A stretch of 64,000 nucleotides of DNA from a virus. The notes beneath the pieces were generated by a model, which saw only the letters and a program-made list of their open reading frames with translations, was not told the origin of the DNA and searched no databases. Below, piece after piece: positions 1 through 7,842 of this stretch. Positions within the stretch are counted from its first letter, which is position 1. Each line of letters opens with the position of its first letter. The position numbers and the translations under genes were made by a program. The DNA is taken from IMG/VR virus record IMGVR_UViG_3300046453_000026, positions 1-64,000 of that record; one strand, 5' to 3'.

Positions 1-46
1 ATTGTGGACCTCCCGGTTTGTTCTGGGGCTTCTCACCCTCACTCCT

Positions 47-77
47 ACTATACACAGGTATCTCACAGAACTATTAT
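47..77 (-). promoter_or_regulatory. Promoter-like 31-bp element, copy A
   Basis: Read on the minus strand, this segment has a -10-like TATAGT (47-52) preceded by CCTGTG and, further upstream, AGTTC and TGAG blocks. A near-identical element (about 25 of 31 bases) lies at 57030-57060. There is no good -35 hexamer at the usual distance in either copy, so it may need an activator or a phage factor. It sits just downstream of the HU gene terminator and would fire off the left edge of the window. Confidence 0.5.
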
Positions 78-92
78 GTCCTTCGGAAGCAC

Positions 93-116
93 AAAAAGAC
101 CCGCACAGTGTGCAGG
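93..116 (-). terminator. Intrinsic terminator after the HU gene
   Basis: On the minus strand a 7-bp stem (CCTGCAC with GTGCGGG, one G-U pair, 3-nt loop) at 100-116 is followed by five U residues (A tract 93-97). It lies about 20 bp beyond the HU stop codon. A CTTCGGAAG copy flanks it on each side (81-89 and 118-126). Confidence 0.8.
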
Positions 117-135
117 CCTTCGGAAGTTCGTACGA

Positions 136-408
136 TTAGGCGGTCTTTTCTTTGAAGCGTTTACCGGGCTTGAACGCTGGGACGTAGGTTTCCGCGATAG
201 GGTGCGGAGCACCTGTCTGCGGGTTGCGTCCGACACGTGCGTTGCGGTAGCGCTTCTCAAAACTGCCGAATCCGATCATCTCTACCTTATCGCCGTCGGC
301 CACAGTATCCTCGATGGTCTCAACGGTAGAGTCAATAACTGCGCCTACTTGCTTCTTGGTCAGGCCCGTCTTTTCTGCGACGGCCTCGATCAGGTCTGCT
401 TTATTCAT
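136..408 (-). CDS. HU-family DNA-binding protein
   Basis: This 90-residue protein is a full-length bacterial HU homolog that bends and compacts DNA as a dimer. It begins MNKADLIEAVAEKTGL, keeps the IGFGSFE turn and the RxARxGRNPQTG arm with the conserved proline that intercalates into DNA, and ends VPAFKPGKRFKE. It closely resembles Bacillus HBsu. The ATG has an AAGGAGG site 9 nt upstream. It is the only gene between its own near-consensus promoter (459-488) and a strong terminator (93-116), so it is a monocistronic unit that can be expressed apart from the lysis genes upstream. A phage-encoded HU could organise phage DNA or displace host nucleoid proteins (inference). Confidence 0.96.
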   Translation of the reverse strand: MNKADLIEAVAEKTGLTKKQVGAVIDSTVETIEDTVADGDKVEMIGFGSFEKRYRNARVGRNPQTGAPHPIAETYVPAFKPGKRFKEKTA

Positions 409-458
409 ATGGGATGTCCTCCTTGGGGTTCAAGGGCTAAAGCCCTCTTGTCGCCCAC

Positions 459-488
459 AATATACCAGCGTCCTTCCGAAGCTGTCAA
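459..488 (-). promoter_or_regulatory. Sigma-A-type promoter of the HU gene with CTTCGGAAG in the spacer
   Basis: On the minus strand a perfect -35 TTGACA (483-488) is followed after an 18-bp spacer by TATATT (459-464), which has an extended -10 TGG just before it. The spacer starts with G then CTTCGGAAG (473-481), so the 9-mer begins one base after the -35 box. The upstream bases AAAAGTAT resemble those of the promoter at 26472-26500. A small GGGC/GCCC hairpin follows in the leader before the HU ribosome binding site. Confidence 0.85.
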
Positions 489-505
489 TACTTTTGTAAA
501 CACAA

Positions 506-537
506 GGAAGCCCGGCGCACTAAGTCACCGGGCTTCC
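506..537 (-). terminator. Hairpin terminator after the holin gene
   Basis: A perfect 10-bp stem (GGAAGCCCGG with CCGGGCTTCC, 12-nt loop) lies just after the holin stop codon. The following RNA, UUGUGUUUAC, is moderately U-rich. The 9-mer CTTCCGAAG at 533-541 overlaps one arm. It separates the lysis genes from the HU promoter. Confidence 0.7.
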
Positions 538-546
538 GAAGCTTAT

Positions 547-867
547 TTACTCGTCTCCGTCCAGATAATCAAGCATCTGGCCGTACAGCTTGTCGATAGC
601 TGTTACCAGCATATCGCGGGAAACGAAGAGCTTCACAATTGGCGGAAGGAGGGGATAAACCCTGTCCGAAATCAGCCACACTGCGGCTTGGCGCTTGTCA
701 GCACCTTCGGAAGCTTTCTCCTTTGCCCATGTTGATAGCTTCTTCTCTACCGATAGCATTGCGAGGGATACCTGCGTGTTAGCGTAGTGCTTAGCTCCCC
801 AGCGGAGGCCGTAACCTGCGCCGAACAGCAGGAGGACGCCCACAACGTACAGGACTGCATCGTTCAT
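547..867 (-). CDS. Holin-like membrane protein, LLH-type
   Basis: The 106-residue protein starts MNDAVLYVVGVLLLFGAGYGL, a single N-terminal hydrophobic segment (about residues 4-24), followed by a charged, helical, Lys/Glu/Ala-rich tail with no further clear membrane span. This is the pattern of the phage LLH holin family, which controls membrane permeabilisation and lysin release. I start at the ATG at 867 because AAAGGAGG lies 8 nt before it; a GTG three codons upstream would overlap that site. It lies 22 bp downstream of the GH25 lysin, the usual lysis-cassette context. A terminator follows directly. Confidence 0.75.
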   Translation of the reverse strand: MNDAVLYVVGVLLLFGAGYGLRWGAKHYANTQVSLAMLSVEKKLSTWAKEKASEGADKRQAAVWLISDRVYPLLPPIVKLFVSRDMLVTAIDKLYGQMLDYLDGDE

Positions 868-888
868 AGTAATCACCTCCTTTTCCTT

Positions 889-1803
889 TTAGGTCAGGGA
901 TTGTCCTGAAGCCTTCCGAAGCGCGTTTGCGTATCCATGGATGCGCTCCTGCTTCGGCTTGTCCCCGTCTGCGGCGAACCACGCTGGGTTAAGCCATGTC
1001 TGGATGATGACGTTCGCAGTGTCAGCAGCGAGCTTCCACGACGCAGGGGCCGGGAGGATACGAGCCGCACGCCGAACCTCTTCGGCCAGCCAGTGAACGT
1101 AATCGCGGTCTTTGTTGGTCTTGGCCGCGAACCATGCAGGGCTGAGCCACATGTTGACGACGATGTTGGCTACTTCCGAAGTAAGCACAGCTTTTCCGTA
1201 CTTGGCTTGCAGATCAGCTACGGAACCGTTGAACATGTTGACATCAAACAGGTTGCTAATGCCCTTCACCGCACCCCGGTCGGAGTACTGAAGGAATTCC
1301 CAAGACGTCCAGCCGCCCCGGTCGCGCGGGCTTTTGTCACTATTGTAGTAGGCGTACCACAGAGGGTACGCAGACAGCTTGGATGCGAGCTTGCTGTCGA
1401 TGAAGGAAGGGAAGGTGTAAACGATAGGACGGATGCCCATCAGCCCCTCTACGGTGCGAAGGAAGGCCAACCCGGCCTCTGCTGTATTGCTGCCGTTTTC
1501 GATATCGAGCACAGGAGGAAGGTCAAGGTCGAGTGCCCGAATAACACTCACGAACTTCTTCGCTTCAGCGTTTGCTTCTGCTGCGGTTCCTGCGTTCAGG
1601 TAGTGGTAAGCTCCGACAAGAATGCCGTTCTGCTTGGCTCCCCGGACGTTGGCCGCAAAGCAGTCGTCGGTGAAGGTAGTGCCTTGTGTAGCCTTCAGGA
1701 ACGCAAAAGAGATACCGTCCGCCTTGGCCTTCTCGAAGTTCACAATCCCCTGCCAGTGACTTGCGTCGAGGCCTTTTGCCATGGAGCTGTTCCATTTTTG
1801 CAT
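889..1803 (-). CDS. GH25 endolysin (muramidase) with duplicated C-terminal repeats
   Basis: The 304-residue protein is a glycoside hydrolase family 25 lysozyme that cuts the glycan strands of peptidoglycan at the end of infection. Residues 9-20 (AKGLDASHWQGI), the FAFLKATQG strand, VGAYHYLN, the catalytic pair in LDIEN (Asp100 and Glu102) and WEFLQYSD are family hallmarks. Residues after about 215 hold two copies of a ~40-residue unit with the core WL(S/N)PAWFAA, probably a cell-wall binding module. There is no signal peptide, so export would rely on the holin. The ATG at 1803 has GGAAGGCGG upstream. Neighbours are two small membrane proteins of the lysis cassette. Confidence 0.93.
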   Translation of the reverse strand: MQKWNSSMAKGLDASHWQGIVNFEKAKADGISFAFLKATQGTTFTDDCFAANVRGAKQNGILVGAYHYLNAGTAAEANAEAKKFVSVIRALDLDLPPVLDIENGSNTAEAGLAFLRTVEGLMGIRPIVYTFPSFIDSKLASKLSAYPLWYAYYNSDKSPRDRGGWTSWEFLQYSDRGAVKGISNLFDVNMFNGSVADLQAKYGKAVLTSEVANIVVNMWLSPAWFAAKTNKDRDYVHWLAEEVRRAARILPAPASWKLAADTANVIIQTWLNPAWFAADGDKPKQERIHGYANALRKASGQSLT

Positions 1804-1804
1804 G

Positions 1805-2134
1805 TTAACTACCGCCTTCCGAAGTTTGGTCACCCGCACGCCGCCGCACTACCAATGTCCCATGAAGCTCGGACACCTTGCGGTGCGTGTCATGCATGGT
1901 GGTGCGCACCTCTTGCTGGAACTGAATTTCGCGTTCATGCTGCCGCTCGAATACAGCCGATAGCTGCTCGAAGCTTTGTGTGTTGCGGTTAAGCGCCTCG
2001 GTACTGATGTTCTGCGCATCCGTGCTGTTCTTCCACTGCCCTATAAATAGCTGAAATACCTTATATCCTACAATCAGCACGGCAATACAGATTCCGGCTA
2101 TCCCTGCTTTCTCTAATCCCACAAGTTCCCCCAC
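1805..2134 (-). CDS. BhlA/UviB-like holin or membrane-anchored coiled coil
   Basis: This 109-residue protein has one N-terminal membrane span (about residues 10-32, AGIAGICIAVLIVGYKVFQL) followed by a polar coiled-coil tail rich in Gln, Glu and Arg. That layout matches BhlA/UviB-type holin-like proteins of Bacillus phages. It starts at a GTG with AAGGAGGGG 7 nt upstream. It lies directly before the lysin gene, so a role in lysis is likely; whether it or the protein at 547-867 is the true holin cannot be decided from sequence. An extended -10 promoter may precede it. Confidence 0.72.
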   Translation of the reverse strand: MGELVGLEKAGIAGICIAVLIVGYKVFQLFIGQWKNSTDAQNISTEALNRNTQSFEQLSAVFERQHEREIQFQQEVRTTMHDTHRKVSELHGTLVVRRRAGDQTSEGGS

Positions 2135-2189
2135 TGTTAACCCCTCCTTATTCGCATGATCCCCATTCCACTGCCCTCGTGACGTCCTA

Positions 2190-2198
2190 TTTATACCA
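2190..2198 (-). promoter_or_regulatory. Possible extended -10 promoter for the lysis genes
   Basis: On the minus strand TGG-TATAAA forms an extended -10 box just below the terminator at 2200-2248 and about 55 bp ahead of the gene starting at 2134. The same CTGGTAT start is seen in the promoters at 459-488 and 42368-42397. No clear -35 is present, because the terminator stem occupies that space. Confidence 0.4.
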
Positions 2199-2199
2199 G

Positions 2200-2248
2200 A
2201 AAAAGGGCGCCCTCGGTAGACCTTTTTAGGGGTAGGATCGGCGCCCTT
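2200..2248 (-). terminator. Intrinsic terminator between tail-fibre and lysis genes
   Basis: On the minus strand the stem AAGGGCGCC pairs with GGGCGCCCUU and is followed by a run of U residues (A tract at 200-204 of the 2 kb block, i.e. 2200-2204). The loop is about 28 nt. It closes the structural operon that ends at 2287. Confidence 0.82.
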
Positions 2249-2286
2249 GCGCCACTAGAACGGGTATTCATGCGAACTTCGGAAGC

Positions 2287-3075
2287 TTACGGAGTTAGGT
2301 ACAAGTAGCTAGTGGAGAAGAATATCGTACCTCCACCCACCATAGCCAGCGTACCAGAAGTCACTGTTACACGGTACGATACGCTCAGCACACCTGTACT
2401 AGCGTTATATGTGGTGCTAGGGAGGCTTGCGATTATATTTCCGGGAACTCCTATAGTGGACGAAATGGCGGCCCACGCCCCCCTAGCCATCCCGCACGCA
2501 GTAGCAAATATTCTGGTCTCTACGGAAGACGTATTAGTGTGGACAATGTATATATCAGTTCTAGTCGTAGGAGTAACGCTTACAGCCAGTAGCGTTTTAC
2601 CTATGGGTAGTGATATCGAAAAGTCCCATTGAAGCTGCAACCCTGTGTTCGTAACGGGTGCGCCACTATGTGAGAGTACACTCCCTGCCACAGTCGCGCC
2701 CGCTTTGGTGCCTACTATAGGGGCACCTTGCCCGTAAGCTATCTTGCCTGTAGCGATATCTGCAGCGGTAGCCGTGGCGTCGGCCGTAAAGGTCCCAGCC
2801 AGCCCATGTACTACCGCACTATGCCGCACGTTTGCCTGTGTGAAGTTAGGATCGTTAATGACTAGCAAGTCGCTGTCCGTTATCTGGCCGTTCACTCCCG
2901 GGAAGTAGTCTACGTACCCGTCGTGGGCAGAAGAAGGGTATCGGCCATCAATGACAAGACCACCCTCTGAGAAACCGGGCATCGCCCCTGCTGCATTGTA
3001 CAGTTCACGCGCGCTGAAGGTCTTGCCTGCGGCTACATCGGCCGCAGTTGCCGTGCCCGGAATAAAAAGTGGCAT
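2287..3075 (-). CDS. Tail fibre / receptor-binding-like structural protein
   Basis: The 262-residue product carries two copies of a short fibre-type repeat with the core TATAADxAxGKxxxxxG (near residues 8-30 and 98-125), as seen in phage tail-fibre shafts. A beta-rich, Ser/Thr/Gly-rich C-terminal half follows. The last residues (FFSTSYLYLTP) are hydrophobic strands typical of trimeric fibre tips. It follows the larger fibre gene by one base and ends the tail operon. I infer a role in host recognition; the receptor is unknown. The ATG has GGAGGGAUAG upstream. Confidence 0.65.
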   Translation of the reverse strand: MPLFIPGTATAADVAAGKTFSARELYNAAGAMPGFSEGGLVIDGRYPSSAHDGYVDYFPGVNGQITDSDLLVINDPNFTQANVRHSAVVHGLAGTFTADATATAADIATGKIAYGQGAPIVGTKAGATVAGSVLSHSGAPVTNTGLQLQWDFSISLPIGKTLLAVSVTPTTRTDIYIVHTNTSSVETRIFATACGMARGAWAAISSTIGVPGNIIASLPSTTYNASTGVLSVSYRVTVTSGTLAMVGGGTIFFSTSYLYLTP

Positions 3076-3076
3076 A

Positions 3077-4690
3077 CTATCCCTCCTCTGTGATGATGGT
3101 TGTTAGGTACGCCCCGGCTGAACCTGCGGAGCTTGCAGTTACGTAGATGTTTGTCCCTGCGGAGGCGATAAACATTACCGGAACAAAGTAGTACTCTTCT
3201 GTAGGCAGCAGCGTTCCCGCAGGTACTACAATGACGGACTTAGCTCCTCCCAGCCCCGTGTAGTTTACGCTGATACTCACGTTGGCAGTGCTGACTGCGC
3301 TTATGCGAAGATACAGCTTAACTGTATATATCCCAGCCACAGGCACTGTGTATGTCGCAGCGGTCGCAGCCGTGCCAGTTAGACTAAATTCGCTGACTGC
3401 TCGTCTGTTAGCGGCTATCTCTGTGATCTTTCCCGTGGTGCCACGTACAGGGATAGTACTTGCAGTAGCTGCTGCGTCGGCAGTTGCCCCGGCCACAAAT
3501 TTAGCGTTAAGGTTATCTACCATGATAGTGCTCGCGACTTTTAGCGGCGCGAGTGTGGCGTTGGTCGATATTAGCTGCCCGGTTGTTGCTACTCCCGCCC
3601 CAAATGTAAGCTCCAGCGATGTGTAGTCTGTTGGTATACTTCCCGTTGGTGCTCCCGCCATCATTGTCCAGCCTTCGGAACCTATCATCTTCACATTGAA
3701 TGTTCCAAGGGCTTGCGTAGCTTTGAACAGCTCCACATATGCAGCAGAACCACTAGCAGTTGGATGGTACACTACTCGCGCCCTGACTACACCCTGTGCC
3801 GCGCTGGACGAACTATAGTGGTACTGAGTGATGATAGGTCCGTAGATATCGGTAATCGCCACGTTGATTAGTGCGTGCCCAACAGCTCCGCCGGAGGTCG
3901 TCCAGTCAACAAGGAACATAGCCTCTTTTTTGGTGGAGGACGCAGCAGCACTCTCTGCGATTCTCTTCCACGAGGTCCCGGTAGTCGTCCAGCCAGATAG
4001 GGCAGGGGCTATGGACGGCACCGTGTTGAAGATGTCACCATTAGTATCCCGGACTACAACGGCGTTAGGTGCAGTTGAAGTGCTGGGTGCGTACCCTTGC
4101 AGGAATTGTGCATTGTTAGCACCCAGCTGCGTAGGCAGAGCTACCTTCACCCGGTTATCTGTCACTGTACCACCTGCGGATACGGTAGCTACTGGGATGT
4201 ACTTCTTCGTAGCGTCAGCCGTGGAGGTCACAAGCTGAATCTGCCGTTGTACCCGGCGTGAAGTCTCGTAGCCCATGTCTGAGTCGAGGATTCCGTTGTC
4301 TGCGACATTGGTGCCTCCGCTTTGGTTGCCGTCTGTTTTGATGGTGTCCGCATAGGCGACTGTAACCTCAGAATACGCAAGGTACACTGTAGCCCCAGCG
4401 ACGCCGCTAATGGACATGTTCTGTGTGTAAGGGATAGGCACGCCGCCGATTACGGCCACATCTGCCGGAACTCCCAGTGCACCACCTGTGTAGGTAAGGG
4501 CGGTCATTCCCACGAATCCGTCAGTCAGCACAAGACTGCCTAACGCGGCCATTTGACCCTGTATGATCTTCTGCATCTCCGTCAGCTCGATATCGAGGGG
4601 CACGGACCGCGCTCCCCATGTAACACGTGAGAACTGCTTGGATGACGCATATTTGTCCGTGCGCCCGGTGAAAACTGGATCAGTAGCCAT
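3077..4690 (-). CDS. Large tail fibre / baseplate-attached structural protein
   Basis: This 537-residue protein has an N-terminal part (FTGRTDKYASSKQFSRVTWG) that probably attaches to the baseplate. A central FLQGYAPSTS segment followed by VVVRDTNGDIF resembles the strand motif of fibre shafts. The C-terminal ~140 residues form a low-charge, Ala/Thr/Ser-rich beta domain (AATAATYTVPVAGIYTVKLYLR) like the C1q/TNF-like tips of phage fibres. It lies in the tail operon between a conserved structural protein and a second fibre. It has only one near-match to the 9-mer in 1.6 kb. The function is inferred from composition and position. Confidence 0.66.
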   Translation of the reverse strand: MATDPVFTGRTDKYASSKQFSRVTWGARSVPLDIELTEMQKIIQGQMAALGSLVLTDGFVGMTALTYTGGALGVPADVAVIGGVPIPYTQNMSISGVAGATVYLAYSEVTVAYADTIKTDGNQSGGTNVADNGILDSDMGYETSRRVQRQIQLVTSTADATKKYIPVATVSAGGTVTDNRVKVALPTQLGANNAQFLQGYAPSTSTAPNAVVVRDTNGDIFNTVPSIAPALSGWTTTGTSWKRIAESAAASSTKKEAMFLVDWTTSGGAVGHALINVAITDIYGPIITQYHYSSSSAAQGVVRARVVYHPTASGSAAYVELFKATQALGTFNVKMIGSEGWTMMAGAPTGSIPTDYTSLELTFGAGVATTGQLISTNATLAPLKVASTIMVDNLNAKFVAGATADAAATASTIPVRGTTGKITEIAANRRAVSEFSLTGTAATAATYTVPVAGIYTVKLYLRISAVSTANVSISVNYTGLGGAKSVIVVPAGTLLPTEEYYFVPVMFIASAGTNIYVTASSAGSAGAYLTTIITEEG

Positions 4691-4752
4691 AAGGAATATC
4701 CTCCTTTACGAAGTACCGGAAGCCCGGATTCGAGCTTCCGAAGTTTGTACGA

Positions 4753-5358
4753 TTAGAACGTCAGCTTCCACACGAGCGTGAGCTGCATAGTGTTATCTTT
4801 GTTCAGCACCGGAAATGTCTTGTAGTTAAACATCTGGCCGGAACCGTTAGTAGCTGTAGCATCCCCGCCGAATAGTCCCATCTCAACGATGGCTCCATTT
4901 GCCTCGGCTTCGAGGAACGTTGTGGTGATCTGGAGCACGTTGGTATCAGTGCCTGTGGCTACCCCGCCGGAGTCGAGGTTCGTCCACGCGGAGATGGCCT
5001 TCCGAAGCAGTGGGACCCGCAGGGCAGTCTGGGCAAGGTTCTCTGCCTGTGGAACTTGTGTGGTCCCTGTGCCTACACCTGTACCGACTTCGAGGTACGA
5101 GATGCCTGTGCCCCAGCTTGCGCCCGGGCGCATACGCTTAGCGATAAATTTGGAGGCGTTGGTCACGATCAGGTTCTTTACGTGGCGCTCGTCCACTACA
5201 GCCTCGCGCAGGATGCGGTGGTACCCGTGTGTAGGGTCATCGCCGTAGGGCACAAATTCGAGCGCGCCTGCTGGGTGCAGGTAGGCGCTGATAAACCCTT
5301 CTGGCTTGGCGAGTAGGTCTTCGTATGAGCGTTCGACGTTCTCAATGTTAGTAGACAT
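4753..5358 (-). CDS. Conserved tail structural protein, fibre-proximal
   Basis: The 201-residue protein has a helical N-terminus followed by a beta-rich region with the signature ISYLEVGTGVGTG, a pattern found in phage structural proteins encoded between wedge and fibre genes. No enzyme motif is visible. It follows the gpI-like wedge gene by 30 bp and precedes the large fibre gene. The ATG at 5358 has GAAGGGGGA upstream. The likely role is a baseplate-fibre connector; I cannot name a family with confidence. Confidence 0.6.
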   Translation of the reverse strand: MSTNIENVERSYEDLLAKPEGFISAYLHPAGALEFVPYGDDPTHGYHRILREAVVDERHVKNLIVTNASKFIAKRMRPGASWGTGISYLEVGTGVGTGTTQVPQAENLAQTALRVPLLRKAISAWTNLDSGGVATGTDTNVLQITTTFLEAEANGAIVEMGLFGGDATATNGSGQMFNYKTFPVLNKDNTMQLTLVWKLTF

Positions 5359-5388
5359 GTGTAATTTCCCCCTTCGGAAGTGTGTTAC

Positions 5389-6657
5389 TTATATAGGCCT
5401 TGTCAGAACGACTACGCCGCCGACTGTCAAGGTAGCCATTACGCGGTCTTGCTGGACGGACGATCCTGCCAGCTCCCCTACATTCAGCTCACTAACGTTC
5501 AGCTCGAATACACCGACTGAAGAATCTTGCGGTATAGTGTATACGTCGGCGCTGGGCAGCTTGACCACTCCACCAGCAGCTTCCAGCACGGTTCCACTCT
5601 GCTCCTCTTCGTACGTAGCCTGTAAAGCCACAGCTTTGGCTTCTAAGGTCGTTACTATGGTTTCGGCAATTGTGCGGAGCAGCACTCCCACCTGCTCTTC
5701 AACAGGCTGCGAGATGGCTTCAGTATAGGTCGGTCGTACAACGCTCCCTGCGGCTACGTCGGTTGGGTTCGGCATAGCCGCTTCTTCCGTAGACTTCTGA
5801 AGCGTGGAACTCCGCTTATCCAAGCTGCTGAAGGGCATTCCGGTCTGATCGGCCAGCCACGCTCGGTAGTCCTCAAACGCGGGATCGGCCATGTAGTTTA
5901 GGAAGTACTCAATACCTGCCCCTTTTGTCTCCCGGAGAATCTTATGGAGCGCGGCAGCAGTGTCCACTTGCAGGTACTTGGTACTGACTTCAAGGGCGAA
6001 CTGTAGAGGTCCCCGATCTGCAATATTGATGTTAGTGTCCTGCAAGCGGTAAGCCAGCAGCTCCTTCATCGCGATATTGTTCGTCTTCGGGTTAAACAGC
6101 CACATGGTAAAGCGCCGCACGAAGCTGTTGTCCGTCTCGTTCGGTTCCCGGTCGATGGAGAAAAAGCTTGCCCAGAAATCGAGCCAAGTCCCATCCGCCA
6201 TTGTGCGGTTCAGCTGTTTCAAGGCCTGCTCTGTGTCGTTACCCGCCTGCCGGAGCACCCGGTATATCGGATAGAGCTGCCCCCACAGCTTGGAGTGGAA
6301 GGAAGTCAGCACGGTAGGCTCTGCGCCGTCGATACGTACGTTGTCTACTTCCATCATGACGTAGGGCTTGCGGGAGTTTACCCCATCCTCGATTAGCTCC
6401 GCAGTAGGCGCCACCGTGTATCCCATCGTCGCCAAGGTGCTGAGTACATCCGAAGTGCCCATACCGTCCAGCACGATCATCTGGCGCTGCGGCATCTCTC
6501 TTCGGAAGGCTACACTGTGCAGGTACATGACACCCTCTTCAATGGTCACACGGGTATGCAGGCCGGACCCTTTGGCGATAGTCATAAACGGCCTGTCCTT
6601 CGGAAGCTTGTTCCATACGTCACCTAGATTGTCCAAGAGCTTACGCATCAGTTTCAT
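5389..6657 (-). CDS. Baseplate wedge protein, gpI/XkdU-like
   Basis: The 422-residue protein follows the gpJ-like wedge gene, the position held by Mu gp48/P2 gpI/XkdU. The middle region contains WLDFWASFFSIDREPNETDNSFVRR, which matches the way tail protein I families describe a compact helical domain after a variable N-terminus. The last 130 residues are Ala/Val/Glu-rich and may contact the fibre connector. It would bind the gpJ-like wedge at the baseplate rim. The start has GGTGAG upstream. The assignment rests mainly on gene order. Confidence 0.62.
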   Translation of the reverse strand: MKLMRKLLDNLGDVWNKLPKDRPFMTIAKGSGLHTRVTIEEGVMYLHSVAFRREMPQRQMIVLDGMGTSDVLSTLATMGYTVAPTAELIEDGVNSRKPYVMMEVDNVRIDGAEPTVLTSFHSKLWGQLYPIYRVLRQAGNDTEQALKQLNRTMADGTWLDFWASFFSIDREPNETDNSFVRRFTMWLFNPKTNNIAMKELLAYRLQDTNINIADRGPLQFALEVSTKYLQVDTAAALHKILRETKGAGIEYFLNYMADPAFEDYRAWLADQTGMPFSSLDKRSSTLQKSTEEAAMPNPTDVAAGSVVRPTYTEAISQPVEEQVGVLLRTIAETIVTTLEAKAVALQATYEEEQSGTVLEAAGGVVKLPSADVYTIPQDSSVGVFELNVSELNVGELAGSSVQQDRVMATLTVGGVVVLTRPI

Positions 6658-6669
6658 ACTCTCACCATC

Positions 6670-7815
6670 CTACACATAGATGAACGGGCTATCTGGTATT
6701 AGAATCTCCGTTGATCCTGCCGTTAGATTGTCGTAGCTGTAGATCGTCCCGCCGTCGGTGGATAGCTCCACTTTGACGTCGTACACACCGTCTATCAGCT
6801 TAATACGGGTTTCGAGGGCGGTCTGCACAAGGGTCTGCCCCAGTTTCAGTGCAGAGAAGAAATCTGCGACCTCCCTTTCGACATAAGGCGTCAATTCTGT
6901 CAATAAAACGCCATTATCCGGCGTGATAGCCAGCCTGATTGTAACGGATTTCGCAGCGGCTGAATAGAGATTTACGATGATGCCCGCAGGCTTGTAGCCG
7001 TAGACGGGCTTCCCGCTGGCGTCATAGTAGCCGTATACGACCTTCTGAACCTCGGACAGAAGTTCCGCCGACGCTACTCCCGTACCGTTCCAGACGTAAC
7101 AGTCCACCTGCCCCAGCTTGTTTACAAGGTCCTCGAAGGCTTTTGCATCGGCTACGTACTCCTGTGTGAGACCTTCGGAAGTAAGCAGTATAGCGGTGGT
7201 CGCCCCGTACTCGATAGCGGGCAGCGTCCCACGCGACAAGGAGGCGATGAATTTCTTGAATCGGTTCTTCTGCTCGTCTGCGGTTTCCTCCTCCTTGCCG
7301 TTGCTGATTGCGAGTCCATTGCTGGCGGTCTCAACCCCGGAAGGCTTAGTTACAAAGTCGATGATCGTTCCAGACTCTACGTTCCCCACGGTTCCCGGCA
7401 CTTGGCAGATCACCGGGGCGTCGATAGCCATCGTACCTACGGCCATCAATACGTCCGCCGTAGTTCGGAAGCTCACCGGAGCCTGCGTCGCTGTAGCTTT
7501 CGTCTTGATGACGGTACCCAGCGGGATCAGGTAATTTGAATCAGCAGCCGAACTTCGGAAGAACGTTATCGTCCCTGTACTGTATATCGCCTGCCGCTTG
7601 GGAAAGCCCATAACGGTATAGACGTTCTCTTCAATCAGGGTCTTGACTGCGCGGTACATACGGTCGTACTGCTCTTCTACGACCAGCCCTACCGCCTCGT
7701 ACAGCGTGCGTACACGGCTACCGACCCGAAAGTCGGTGACCTTTGTAGACACGCCACGCGTCCAGTCAATCATCTGCTGGACGACCTGCTCCATGGACTT
7801 GCGTTCGAATGCCAT
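6670..7815 (-). CDS. Baseplate J-like wedge protein (gp47/XkdT family)
   Basis: The 381-residue protein is a baseplate wedge of the gpJ/T4 gp6/XkdT family. Typical features are the N-terminal helix with SRVRTLYEAVG, the PxG-rich strand GTVGNVESGTI near residue 140, the conserved segment NGKEEETADEQKNRFKKF near residue 180 and the YGYKPAGI region followed by a C-terminal domain of beta strands. It polymerises around the hub and switches conformation when the sheath contracts. It lies directly after the gp25-like gene, exactly the conserved order of contractile tails. Confidence 0.9.
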   Translation of the reverse strand: MAFERKSMEQVVQQMIDWTRGVSTKVTDFRVGSRVRTLYEAVGLVVEEQYDRMYRAVKTLIEENVYTVMGFPKRQAIYSTGTITFFRSSAADSNYLIPLGTVIKTKATATQAPVSFRTTADVLMAVGTMAIDAPVICQVPGTVGNVESGTIIDFVTKPSGVETASNGLAISNGKEEETADEQKNRFKKFIASLSRGTLPAIEYGATTAILLTSEGLTQEYVADAKAFEDLVNKLGQVDCYVWNGTGVASAELLSEVQKVVYGYYDASGKPVYGYKPAGIIVNLYSAAAKSVTIRLAITPDNGVLLTELTPYVEREVADFFSALKLGQTLVQTALETRIKLIDGVYDVKVELSTDGGTIYSYDNLTAGSTEILIPDSPFIYV

Positions 7816-7842
7816 TGTTCCTTCCCCCTTCGTTGCTCCGGG

